A DNA stretch of 64,000 nt from positions 3,286,001 through 3,350,000 of the forward strand of contig NZ_CP095072.1 in the NCBI RefSeq assembly GCF_022919115.1, read 5' to 3'. Position numbers and translations under genes: made by a program. Below the pieces are notes generated by a model. That model was not told where the DNA came from, ran no database searches, and saw only the letters and a program-made list of their open reading frames with translations. Source of the DNA: Gracilibacillus caseinilyticus (GTDB taxonomy: Bacteria > Bacillota > Bacilli > Bacillales > Amphibacillaceae). Positions within the stretch are counted from its first letter, which is position 1; each line of letters opens with the position of its first letter. Below are positions 37,496-45,823 of this stretch, piece by piece.

Positions 37496-38478
37496 TGGCT
37501 GTAATGACATATATTCAAGCTGTGAATCTGGCTTTGAAAGAAGAAATGGAACAAAACGACAAGGTTTTTGTACTAGGGGAAGATGTAGGAAAGCGAGGAG
37601 GAGTATTTCTTGCTACTGCTGGTTTGTACGATCAGTTTGGGGAAGAGCGTGTCATTGACACACCACTCGCAGAATCTGCCATTGCAGGAGTAGGGATCGG
37701 TGCAGCGATGTACGGTATGCGTCCGGTTGCGGAAATGCAATTTGCCGATTTTATATTACCGGCAGTTAATCAAATTATTTCGGAAGCAGCGAAAATAAGG
37801 TACAGATCGAACAACGATTGGGATTGCCCGATAACCATCAGAGCTCCATATGGTGGCGGCGTCCATGGGGCATTGTATCATTCACAGTCTATTGAAGCGA
37901 TTTTTGCTAATCAGCCTGGACTGAAAATTGTCATGCCTTCAAGCCCGTATGATGTAAAAGGTTTATTAAAGGCAGCGATCCGTGATGATGATCCGGTATT
38001 GTTTTTAGAACATAAACGTGCTTATCGGCTACTGAAAGAGGAAGTACCGGAAGAAGATTATACTGTTGAGATCGGTAAAGCAGACATCAAACGTGAGGGA
38101 GAAGATGTCACTGTCATAACTTATGGCTTATGTGTCCATTTTGCGAAACAAGCTGCTGAAAAACTGGAACAGGAAGGTATTTCTACAGAGATTGTTGATT
38201 TGAGAACTGTATATCCACTAGATCAAGAAACGATTAAGCGGGCAGCATCCAAAACTGGAAAAGTATTGCTCGTTACAGAAGATAACAAAGAGGGAAGCAT
38301 TATTGGTGAAGTAGCTGCTATTATTAGTGAGCATTGCTTATTTGATCTAGATGCTCCAATTAAACGGTTAGCTGGACCGGATGTACCAGCAATGCCATAC
38401 GCACCGCCATTGGAGAAGGAATTTATGATGAATGCCGACAAAATCGAACATGCCATTCGAGAGCTGGCAGAATTTTAA
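37495..38478 (+). CDS. bkdAB: Branched-chain 2-oxo acid dehydrogenase E1 beta
   Basis: 327 residues, full length. The family segments EDVGKRGGVFLAT, DTPLAESAIAGVGIGAA and the C-terminal transketolase domain are clear. It completes the alpha2beta2 E1 active site. The ATG overlaps the bkdAA stop (TGATG), a classic coupling arrangement. Confidence 0.96.
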   Translation: MAVMTYIQAVNLALKEEMEQNDKVFVLGEDVGKRGGVFLATAGLYDQFGEERVIDTPLAESAIAGVGIGAAMYGMRPVAEMQFADFILPAVNQIISEAAKIRYRSNNDWDCPITIRAPYGGGVHGALYHSQSIEAIFANQPGLKIVMPSSPYDVKGLLKAAIRDDDPVLFLEHKRAYRLLKEEVPEEDYTVEIGKADIKREGEDVTVITYGLCVHFAKQAAEKLEQEGISTEIVDLRTVYPLDQETIKRAASKTGKVLLVTEDNKEGSIIGEVAAIISEHCLFDLDAPIKRLAGPDVPAMPYAPPLEKEFMMNADKIEHAIRELAEF

Positions 38479-38493
38479 GAAGGAGTGAGTAGT

Positions 38494-39759
38494 GTGACGG
38501 TCCAACGAATTAATATGCCCCAGCTTGGGGAAAGTGTCACGGAAGGGACTGTAAGTACCTGGCTTGTGAAACCAGGCGATTATATTGAAAAATACGATCC
38601 TATCGCAGAAGTCATGACAGATAAAGTAAATGCAGAAGTGCCATCTTCCTATTCAGGGGTGATTCAAGATCTGGTGGCAGAAGAAGGACAAACAATCGAA
38701 GTAGGGCAGCTGATGTGCTACATAGAAGTAGAAGGAACCCAGACAGAACAGGCTGCTCAGCCAGAAACTGCATCAGCACAGAAGAATGAACCTTCATCTG
38801 CCTCGTCTGATATGAAGCAACGGTATTCACCAGTTGTGATGCGTTTAGCTCAAGAAAATCAGATTGATTTAAATACCGTTAACGGTACAGGAAAAGGTGG
38901 CCGCATCACGAGAAAAGATATCGAGAAGGTTATCGCGGATGGAGCATCAAACAAAGAGGTATCAAATCCTGTGAAAGAAGAGCCAACAAACCAATCAGAG
39001 CAATCAGACGAGGAATTCACACCACCAATTATCCGCAGAAAGCAAGTGGAGGCCAACCCAGGTGACAAAGAAATTCCAGTAACGGGTCTGCGGAGAACGA
39101 TTGCTCAGAATATGGTGCGCTCTAAAACAGAAATTCCACATGCATGGATGATGATTGAAGTGGATGTAACGAACCTTGTAGCTTATCGTAATGCCGAAAA
39201 AGACAGATTCAGGGAAAATGAAGGGTATAACTTATCATATTTTGCTTTCTTTTTAAATGCGGTGGCTAAAGCATTGAAGAAATTCCCTGAGTTAAACAGT
39301 TGCTGGGCAGGAGAGAAAATAATCCAGCGTAACGACATCAATTTATCGATTGCGGTAGCGCATGAACATGAACTATATGTACCAGTCATTAAAAATGTAG
39401 ATGAAAAAAGTATCAAAGGGATTGCGAAGGAAATTGCACAGCTTTCCCAGAAAGCAAGAACGAATACATTGACACAAGAAGACATGGAGGGTGGTACCTT
39501 TACTGTCAATAACACAGGCTCATTTGGATCAGTGGAATCGATGGGTGTAATTAACTATCCGCAATCTGCTATTTTGCAAGTCGAGTCGATTGTGAAACGA
39601 CCGGTTATTATTGATGATATGTTTGCGGCCCGAGACATGGTGAATCTTTGTTTATCACTGGATCATCGTGTGCTGGATGGTGTTATTTGCGGCGCCTTCA
39701 TGTCCCATGTCAAAGCGATATTGGAAAATATTTCGAGCGACACAACGCCTATATACTAG
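38494..39759 (+). CDS. bkdB: Branched-chain 2-oxo acid dehydrogenase E2 (lipoyl acyltransferase)
   Basis: 421 residues from GTG 38494 (AAGGAG at 8 nt). One lipoyl domain (about 1-77) carries the lipoyl Lys in the DKVNAE motif; an Ala/Ser/Glu linker, a peripheral subunit-binding domain (about 112-148) and a catalytic domain follow, with the DHRVLDG active site near 390. It transfers the branched acyl group to CoA. It is the last gene of the bkd operon. Confidence 0.95.
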   Translation: MTVQRINMPQLGESVTEGTVSTWLVKPGDYIEKYDPIAEVMTDKVNAEVPSSYSGVIQDLVAEEGQTIEVGQLMCYIEVEGTQTEQAAQPETASAQKNEPSSASSDMKQRYSPVVMRLAQENQIDLNTVNGTGKGGRITRKDIEKVIADGASNKEVSNPVKEEPTNQSEQSDEEFTPPIIRRKQVEANPGDKEIPVTGLRRTIAQNMVRSKTEIPHAWMMIEVDVTNLVAYRNAEKDRFRENEGYNLSYFAFFLNAVAKALKKFPELNSCWAGEKIIQRNDINLSIAVAHEHELYVPVIKNVDEKSIKGIAKEIAQLSQKARTNTLTQEDMEGGTFTVNNTGSFGSVESMGVINYPQSAILQVESIVKRPVIIDDMFAARDMVNLCLSLDHRVLDGVICGAFMSHVKAILENISSDTTPIY

Positions 39760-39901
39760 ACAACCTGTCATACCGATTATGCTCACAGAAGAATATAGTA
39801 GGTATGATAGAAATTTGGATATTAATATCTTTATCATTCTTGGGATAGATGGTAAAAAAACTGTTCCCATTTTCTGCGAAAAACAGTATACTAATAAAAG
39901 C

Positions 39902-39943
39902 AAGGGAAACCTACGATTAAAAACTGCAGGTTTCCCTTTACTT
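39902..39943 (+). terminator. Terminator of the bkd operon
   Basis: AAGGGAAACCT (39903-39913) pairs perfectly with AGGTTTCCCTT, then TACTTATTC. The U-tract is imperfect. Confidence 0.65.
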
Positions 39944-39957
39944 ATTCTGAATTGGTG

Positions 39958-40593
39958 ATGAGTATGCAACGTGTTACGAAAGTGATATATGATTTGATCA
40001 TGATCGTGCTGGTCATGGTTACCATTTTGACGTTATGGGCAGAGAATGAAATTAATTCGGTCATCAATCTGATTGTCTGGCTGATCTTTTTAGTAGATTA
40101 TATTGTACGGATTATAATGGCAGAACAAAAGTGGCAGTTTGTAAAACAAAATCCATTTCTGTTGATTGCTGTTATCCCGTTTGACCAGTTTTTTCAAGTT
40201 GCCAGAATTGTAAGATTATTATACCTGTTTCGTATCAAAACGATTACGAAATATTATATTTCACCTTATTTGAAGAAGTTATCCAATATTACACTTGTCC
40301 TTTTTTTTGCACTTATACCGATTTTGCTTAGCTTGGAAGCTGTGTTTATTTGGAAAATGGAAAATCAATTAAGCTATCTTAGTGCGTCATTTGCTGCCGT
40401 ATTCAAACATTTGTTTATTTTTGCTGGAAGTATGGATACGATAGAACATTTTCCTACCATCGTCGTATTGACAATTACCTCATTTTTTGGTGTGATTATG
40501 CAAGGTGTCGTACTTCAATGGTTCTTTGAGAAGTTCGAAACGATGTGGATGAGGAGATGCAAGTTATTTTCTACATCACGAAATGGAGGGTAA
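39958..40593 (+). CDS. Voltage-sensor-like ion channel protein without K+ filter
   Basis: 211 residues with the layout of a six-helix cation channel: S1 (about 9-27), S2 (35-55), S3/S4 (67-95) with spaced arginines in the S4-like ARIVRLLYLFRIK stretch, S5 (112-133), a re-entrant region (145-165) and S6 (167-190). At the pore position the usual TVGYGD filter is replaced by FAGSMDTIEHFPT, so K+ selectivity is not predicted. The exact start (39952-39964) is uncertain because the ribosome site is weak. It lies 3 bp before the TRIC-like gene. Confidence 0.7.
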   Translation: MSMQRVTKVIYDLIMIVLVMVTILTLWAENEINSVINLIVWLIFLVDYIVRIIMAEQKWQFVKQNPFLLIAVIPFDQFFQVARIVRLLYLFRIKTITKYYISPYLKKLSNITLVLFFALIPILLSLEAVFIWKMENQLSYLSASFAAVFKHLFIFAGSMDTIEHFPTIVVLTITSFFGVIMQGVVLQWFFEKFETMWMRRCKLFSTSRNGG

Positions 40594-40596
40594 CCC

Positions 40597-41217
40597 ATGT
40601 TATTGATTGAAACATTTGTATATATAGGTACCATTGCATTTGCTATTTCTGGTGCATTAATTGCAATAAAGAATAATTTAGATATTTTTGGAGTCATCTT
40701 ACTTGGTTTAACCACAGCTTTAGCAGGTGGAGTCATCCGCGATATTATGATCGGTAATATTCCACCTACTAATTTAGCGGATCCGCAATATTTCTTGGTT
40801 AGTTTATTAGCGTGCTTGATCACTATACTATTTTTTGACAAGTTAAATAGATTTGAACACGCCATTGTATTTTCCGATGCAATTGGTCTAGGGGTGTTTA
40901 CCGCTGTTGGAGCCAATGCTGCCATCTCTTTGGATTACTCGGAGCCATTCCTGATTGTTGCAATGGGTCTTGTCACAGGTATTGGCGGCGGGGTGCTGCG
41001 TGATGTTTTTGTGCGTGAAATACCACTCGTATTTCGCAAAGAGATCTACGGGATTGCATCGATTGCCGGCTCAATCAGTTTGATTCTAATGTATGAATTT
41101 GTCACGCCAAGTATTAGCTTGTATATTTGTTTAATTGTTACAGCTACTATTCGAATGTTGGCAGTAAAGTGGAAATGGAATGTTCCAATTGTACACAAGA
41201 ATTCTGTTGTTAAGTAG
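40597..41217 (+). CDS. TRIC-like membrane protein (UPF0126, YvgT-like)
   Basis: 206 residues with about seven membrane segments built from two repeats. Each repeat has the family motif GG(V)IRD: ALAGGVIRDIMIG near 46 and GIGGGVLRDVFV near 131. Prokaryotic members of this family are homologues of trimeric intracellular cation channels and were earlier called glycine transporters. The ATG follows GGAGGG. It may be cotranscribed with the upstream channel-like gene and ends convergent with the TerC gene. Confidence 0.88.
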   Translation: MLLIETFVYIGTIAFAISGALIAIKNNLDIFGVILLGLTTALAGGVIRDIMIGNIPPTNLADPQYFLVSLLACLITILFFDKLNRFEHAIVFSDAIGLGVFTAVGANAAISLDYSEPFLIVAMGLVTGIGGGVLRDVFVREIPLVFRKEIYGIASIAGSISLILMYEFVTPSISLYICLIVTATIRMLAVKWKWNVPIVHKNSVVK

Positions 41218-41219
41218 TT

Positions 41220-41906
41220 TTAATGACTGCCGGAATAGTTTTCGTTGTTGGAAACATAGGCAGATACGACAACACCAATGGTTAGGATGAAACTTAGAAT
41301 AATAGTTATCATGCCGGATTGTAATTGAAAAAAGTTAAACACGAAAGGTTCATGAATCATCATATCAACACCGGTGTACACTAAAATAGCCGAACCGATA
41401 TACATGAGAAATGGATATTTCTTCAATAACAATACAATGAATTTGGCACCGAAAATCATTAATGGAATACTTACCATTACACCTAAGGCTAGCAGGGTGA
41501 CACTTCCTTTCGAAGCGCCGGCTATCGCAACAACATTGTCCAAGCTCATGATCACATCCGCAATAATAATGGTCATCACAGCTTTATACAAGGATTGGTG
41601 GGAAGCGATATCTTGTGCTTCTTCTTCTTTTAACAGAATCTTGTATCCTATCCAAATTAATAATATACCACCAATCAAATAGATTAGCGGAAATTTAAGC
41701 AAGAAAATAATTCCGCTCGCAAAAGTAATACGAAGCAAAATAGCCCCCGCAACTCCAAATAATATTGCTTTGTTTTGGTGCCTTTTGTTCAAATTCTTCG
41801 TCGCCATGGCAATAATAAGTGCGTTATCACCTGACAAAATAATATCAATTGATATTACTTGCAACAAACTGATCCAGTCCAACTCTGCCCACAAATTACT
41901 GATCAC
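41220..41906 (-). CDS. TerC-family membrane protein (YjbE-like)
   Basis: 228 residues with about seven membrane segments. The two acidic TerC motifs are present: DIILSGDNALIIAM near residues 20-33 and DVIMSLDNVVAIAG near 116-129, each with an Asp-Asn pair expected to bind metal. Bacillus TerC proteins (YceF, YkoY, YjbE) export Mn2+ to secreted enzymes or relieve Mn toxicity. No yybP-ykoY riboswitch precedes it. It ends 2 bp from the convergent TRIC-like gene. Confidence 0.88.
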   Translation of the reverse strand: MISNLWAELDWISLLQVISIDIILSGDNALIIAMATKNLNKRHQNKAILFGVAGAILLRITFASGIIFLLKFPLIYLIGGILLIWIGYKILLKEEEAQDIASHQSLYKAVMTIIIADVIMSLDNVVAIAGASKGSVTLLALGVMVSIPLMIFGAKFIVLLLKKYPFLMYIGSAILVYTGVDMMIHEPFVFNFFQLQSGMITIILSFILTIGVVVSAYVSNNENYSGSH

Positions 41907-41987
41907 CGAAATATCCTCCTTTTTAACCTCTGTCTTTTAACTATATGCTTGTCTATCTTATCAATATTCCAAGTATCAGGTAAAAAT

Positions 41988-41996
41988 TTTGTCGAA
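41988..41996 (+). promoter_or_regulatory. 0A box (perfect) in the terC / med-like divergent region
   Basis: TTTGTCGAA is an exact consensus 0A box lying ~50 bp upstream of the -10 TATAAT (42043-42048) for the Med-like gene and kinase. It could also act on the divergent TerC gene. Confidence 0.55.
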
Positions 41997-42081
41997 TTCG
42001 AAAGAAAATTGGAAAAGTATGTTCAAAACTTGTCTTTTTATGTATAATAATATTGTCAGTATTTACTAAGGGAGATGTTTT

Positions 42082-43065
42082 ATGGGGACAAACAAACAAC
42101 TAAAATACATCATTGCCTTTACATTAATTGTCTCATCTATTTTTATTATTTTTCTCATTTTTAAGGCTTCTCATATTTTAGAAAATTTAAATGCCTCTGC
42201 CAAAAAGGATGCTAAAGTACTCATACTCACTTCCGATAATTTGAACGATCAAAGCTGGGGTGGATTGGCATATAAAGGAAAAATATTAATTGAAGACGAA
42301 TATAACATTTCCGCTGAAGTAATAGGTAGTGTGAACGAAAATAAAGATACCGCAGATTTGGTAAAGACATATGTTAACAAAGGCTATCAGTTGATTATTG
42401 GACATGGCAGGGAGTTTTCTGAACCATTTTACCGCTTGATGAATCAATACAAAGATGTACAGTTTGCAACAATTCATGGGCAATCTACAGGTGAGAATCT
42501 TTCTGTATATACGTTTAATCAGAATGAAGTTGAAGTTGTTGCGGGAATGGCGGCAGCTATGAAAACCGAAACAAATAGAATAGCAATAATTGACGCGGTA
42601 GATAATTATCATAAAGACTGGGGTTTTCCTGACGGTGTAGAAAAGATTAATCCTGACGTTTCTCTAACCTATAAATTGGTACCTGAACGAACAAATAAAC
42701 AAAAAGCGAAAGAAGTAGCAGCATCATTAATTGATTCTGGCGTTGATGTGATCTATACGAAGGGTAACAGCTATAATCAAGCGGTTATTAATTACGCCAA
42801 AGAACAGGGAATTTATTTAATCGGCTATTTGGAAGATCAATCATATATGGCAGAAGAACTTATGCTTACCAGTGTTACAAATGATGTTCCAATGGCTTAC
42901 AATGCAATTATAAAAGACTATCTAAGCGAGAAAGGATTGCCTCACAGTAAAAAAATGCTGAATGAGAGTGATGGGGTCTATGGTCTTGCTCCACTCGGAC
43001 CGATGTTCACGGAGTATGAGATTGAACAAATGCAAACTGTAACAGATGTAGAGATCCCTTATTAA
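42082..43065 (+). CDS. Med-like BMP-family ligand-binding protein, membrane-anchored
   Basis: 327 residues. An uncleaved-looking membrane anchor (about 8-27) is followed by a periplasmic-binding-type BMP/PnrA fold (about 43-320), with the typical LNDQSWGG near 53 and a conserved IIGHGREFSEPF segment. It resembles B. subtilis Med, a positive regulator of comK, but has no lipobox Cys. It lies 31 bp before a histidine kinase gene with an extracellular sensor, so a ligand-presenting partner is a sensible inference. Other possibility: an orphan nucleoside-binding protein, as no ABC genes adjoin it. Confidence 0.75.
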   Translation: MGTNKQLKYIIAFTLIVSSIFIIFLIFKASHILENLNASAKKDAKVLILTSDNLNDQSWGGLAYKGKILIEDEYNISAEVIGSVNENKDTADLVKTYVNKGYQLIIGHGREFSEPFYRLMNQYKDVQFATIHGQSTGENLSVYTFNQNEVEVVAGMAAAMKTETNRIAIIDAVDNYHKDWGFPDGVEKINPDVSLTYKLVPERTNKQKAKEVAASLIDSGVDVIYTKGNSYNQAVINYAKEQGIYLIGYLEDQSYMAEELMLTSVTNDVPMAYNAIIKDYLSEKGLPHSKKMLNESDGVYGLAPLGPMFTEYEIEQMQTVTDVEIPY

Positions 43066-43096
43066 TAAGGTCAAACGATGATAGGAGATATACCGA

Positions 43097-44917
43097 ATGA
43101 TAACGTTCTTTAACAACTTCTCACTTCGGAATAAGCTGTTATGCATTCTCCTCGTTGCGATTGTAATATTCAGTGGCTTTTCACTGCTGCTCATTCAATC
43201 GATTGAGAAAGTCAGTTCAGTGTCTAACACAATTCAAAATGAAAACATTCCGGAGATAGTCTGGTATAACCAATGGGAGAAAGAATTAGCCATTAAAAAA
43301 CAAATCGTATTAAAAAGTATAGAGAATGGTTTTCAAAATGACTTTCAACAGGAATTTCAACAGTACAGCAGCAGTTCAGAAAGTGAAGAATTGAGTCAAG
43401 TACTAAAAACTACCGAAAAAGCAGAAGGGTTACATACCGAACTTATGTTACTTGAATTTATCATTACGAATAAAGTTTTCGGATTATTACAATATAACGA
43501 TACAGAAGCGGCAGAAAATGTACTCCAACAGGAATATTTACCTGCATTGGAAGATTTGAGCGAGCGACTGCTTGCACAACGAAACGAGGAATTAAATGCC
43601 TTACAAAAGAATACGAATACATATCCAGAAATAATTGAGCAATCATTATATTTTTTAATTATACTTACCATTATAGGAATTCTACTTGCGATCTATTTTT
43701 CTTATAGACTTAGCAGAAGTATTACCAATCCAATTGAGAAAATGGTTGCGAAAGTTGATAATATCTCCAACGGGAGTTATGGAGAGACCGTAACAGATTT
43801 TGTTCAAGTCGAATTTAAAAGCTTGGCCAATTCAATCAACCGTATGTCGATGAGGTTACAGCAATCATTTCATCAGATTATGTCTGACAAAATTAAACAT
43901 GAACAAATATTAAATTCGTTGCCTATCGGTATTATTACAAATGATTATAATGAAAAGACTTATTGGGTAAACTCCTGTGCACGCTATTTGTTCGAATTTG
44001 ATCAAGATATGATATCGGATCGTGATTTAATCGAAAAACAAAAGCAGTACCCTATATTAAATATGCTATTGTCCAATAAAGTCGTTCATAATCAAAAGTT
44101 TCAATTTACTAGTCGTAACGAAGAATATGTTCTGCTGGCGTCACATACGAATCTCAAAGATTTAGATCGTCAAACAACAGGGAAGATTCTCTATTTTGTA
44201 AATATTACGGAATCTGAGATGCTTGAAAATCAAATTGTGCAGTCAGAGAAGCTCGCGCTAGTCGGGGAAATGGCTGCAAGTTCAGCTCATGAAATCAGAA
44301 ATCCGTTGACTGTTATCCATGGTTTTCTGACACTGATGAAAGAGTCTATGTCTAATGAGGAAGCTGAAAAATATCATTTCCACTTGATGATGAAAGAAAT
44401 CGATCGATTATATTCCATCGTGGAACAAATGCTTCTTATGTCGAATCATAAAAAGCCGGAAAAAGAAATGGTATTACTTTCGGAACTTCTACAAGAATTA
44501 TTGCCTTTAATGTATAGTTCCTTAGAAGCAAAAAATATTAACTTAGTTACTGAAATTGCGGAAGAGTATATTCTAGCTGATCAGAAACAGTTGAAGCAAG
44601 TATTTCTGAATCTGCTCCAAAACAGTAAAGATGCGATTGGCGATAATGGAACGATAATAATTGAAAGTACGCTTGAGTTTAACCAATATGTCATCTATAT
44701 TCGTGATACCGGTTCCGGCATTCCGGATACAATCAGACAAAGTTTATTCGAGCCTTTTTCAACATCTAAAGACAGTGGTACCGGTCTAGGTTTGAATGTA
44801 GTAAGAAGAATTATTGAAAATCATAATGGGTCTATTTCTATTTACAAAAGTGATCACAACGGTACCACCTTTAAAATGGCTTTACCACACGTGAAACAAA
44901 AAAGTTCAGTTGTTTGA
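43097..44917 (+). CDS. Orphan sensor histidine kinase (sporulation-kinase type)
   Basis: 606 residues: TM1 (about 13-33), a ~150-residue helical extracellular sensor (34-182), TM2 (183-204), HAMP (205-258), PAS (265-375), HisKA with phosphoacceptor His398 in SSAHEIRNPL and an HATPase domain (N box LLQNSKDAIG, then DTGSGI and the TGLGL lid). The H-box HEIRNPLTVIHGFL is the form seen in kinases that phosphorylate Spo0F. No response regulator gene is adjacent. With the Med-like gene and an upstream 0A box this looks like a phosphorelay input; the signal is unknown. Confidence 0.88.
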   Translation: MITFFNNFSLRNKLLCILLVAIVIFSGFSLLLIQSIEKVSSVSNTIQNENIPEIVWYNQWEKELAIKKQIVLKSIENGFQNDFQQEFQQYSSSSESEELSQVLKTTEKAEGLHTELMLLEFIITNKVFGLLQYNDTEAAENVLQQEYLPALEDLSERLLAQRNEELNALQKNTNTYPEIIEQSLYFLIILTIIGILLAIYFSYRLSRSITNPIEKMVAKVDNISNGSYGETVTDFVQVEFKSLANSINRMSMRLQQSFHQIMSDKIKHEQILNSLPIGIITNDYNEKTYWVNSCARYLFEFDQDMISDRDLIEKQKQYPILNMLLSNKVVHNQKFQFTSRNEEYVLLASHTNLKDLDRQTTGKILYFVNITESEMLENQIVQSEKLALVGEMAASSAHEIRNPLTVIHGFLTLMKESMSNEEAEKYHFHLMMKEIDRLYSIVEQMLLMSNHKKPEKEMVLLSELLQELLPLMYSSLEAKNINLVTEIAEEYILADQKQLKQVFLNLLQNSKDAIGDNGTIIIESTLEFNQYVIYIRDTGSGIPDTIRQSLFEPFSTSKDSGTGLGLNVVRRIIENHNGSISIYKSDHNGTTFKMALPHVKQKSSVV

Positions 44918-44979
44918 AAATAACGACTTTTGTTGATATTATGAACAGAGAATTAATTTTATCATGGTAGTCATCGTCT

Positions 44980-45080
44980 GTAAGAACTCTCTACTGGAAA
45001 TGAAAGTTAGTAGGAGGACTAGGAGACTGATGTCTATCGAAAGGGTTTCGAAACCTAAGGTGGGAGAATTACTTTATTAA
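44980..45080 (+). promoter_or_regulatory. Structured leader / possible 16-26 codon leader peptide before brxB
   Basis: Three local hairpins can form: CTCTCTACT with AGTAGGAG, AGAC-TGAT-GTCT, and TCGAAA-GGG-TTTCGA, the last competing with GGTTTCGAAACC. The same stretch holds a short frame from ATG 45000 or, better, ATG 45030 after AGGAG, ending TAA at 45078-45080 just before the brxB ribosome site. I do not recognise a known riboswitch. Either a structured leader, a leader peptide, or both. Confidence 0.4.
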
Positions 45081-45096
45081 GAGAGGGTTGATATAT

Positions 45097-45528
45097 ATGG
45101 ATTTCAATTTATTTATGGGTGATATCGTCGAGTCCGCACGTAATGAAATTACCCAGGCGGGATACGATGAACTTAAAACACCAGAGCAAGTACAAGAAGC
45201 ATTAAGTAAAAAAGGAACGACATTAGTGATGGTGAATTCTACCTGTGGTTGCGCGGGCGGAGTAGCACGTCCTGCAGCTGCTAGTGCAGTACATTATGAC
45301 AAAAGACCAGATCAATTAGTAACTGTTTTTGCTGGTCAGGATCGAGAAGCAACGGAATTAGCTCGACAATACTTTGAAGGATATCAGCCTTCATCACCTT
45401 CCTTCGCTTTATTGAAAGATGGTCATATCATTAAAATGGTGGAGCGACATGAAATTGAAGGTCACAGCCCTGTAGAGGTCGTGAACAAGCTACAGGGATT
45501 ATTTGAGGAATACTGTGAGGAAGTATAA
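45097..45528 (+). CDS. brxB: Bacilliredoxin (YqiW/YphP family)
   Basis: 143 residues, thioredoxin-like fold with the unusual CGC active site at Cys50-Gly51-Cys52. Bacilliredoxins remove bacillithiol from S-bacillithiolated proteins after oxidative stress. Position after the bkd region and before the M20 peptidase matches B. subtilis yqiW (BrxB) rather than yphP (BrxA). ATG 45097 follows GAGAGGG at 9 nt; the upstream TTG directly abuts that site and is unlikely. Confidence 0.9.
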   Translation: MDFNLFMGDIVESARNEITQAGYDELKTPEQVQEALSKKGTTLVMVNSTCGCAGGVARPAAASAVHYDKRPDQLVTVFAGQDREATELARQYFEGYQPSSPSFALLKDGHIIKMVERHEIEGHSPVEVVNKLQGLFEEYCEEV

Positions 45529-45533
45529 AGTGT

Positions 45534-45566
45534 GAAAAGACACCCAACTGAACTGGGTGTCTTTTC
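45534..45566. terminator. Terminator after brxB
   Basis: GAAAAGACACCCA pairs perfectly with TGGGTGTCTTTTC around a 7-nt loop; it can also serve the small convergent gene at 45625. Confidence 0.9.
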
Positions 45567-45624
45567 CTGTGTGGTATTCATTGCTATACACATTTCAAAG
45601 AGTCAAAATTGATTTCATTCTTCT

Positions 45625-45729
45625 TTAATTAATAAACATTGCCAATCCAGCAGTAAAAGTAGATAAGATCATAGCTACAATCATTATATATACGATAATT
45701 TTTGTTCTTTTTTCACGTTTTGAAGCCAT
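45625..45729 (-). CDS. prli42: Prli42-like stressosome-associated miniprotein
   Basis: 34 residues: a basic N-terminus (MASKREKRTK) and one membrane helix (about 11-32). It has an AAAGGAGG site 8 nt before ATG 45729. Layout and residues (the IVAMILST core, basic head) match Prli42, the membrane miniprotein that tethers the stressosome RsbR/RsbS complex in Listeria and is conserved in Bacillaceae. It is convergent with brxB and divergent from the M20 peptidase gene. Confidence 0.75.
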   Translation of the reverse strand: MASKREKRTKIIVYIMIVAMILSTFTAGLAMFIN

Positions 45730-45823
45730 ACTAAAATCCTCCTTTATGGGCGATACTAACATATATTTTACATGTAATTATAGAATAGGACAAGTGAAGA
45801 TTTCACAAAAAAGGAGTTAGCAA

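Noticed and set aside
41907..42081. yybP-ykoY (Mn) riboswitch before the TerC gene
   Set aside because: The 175-bp divergent region lacks the conserved loops of this class and also holds the opposite-strand promoter and 0A box.
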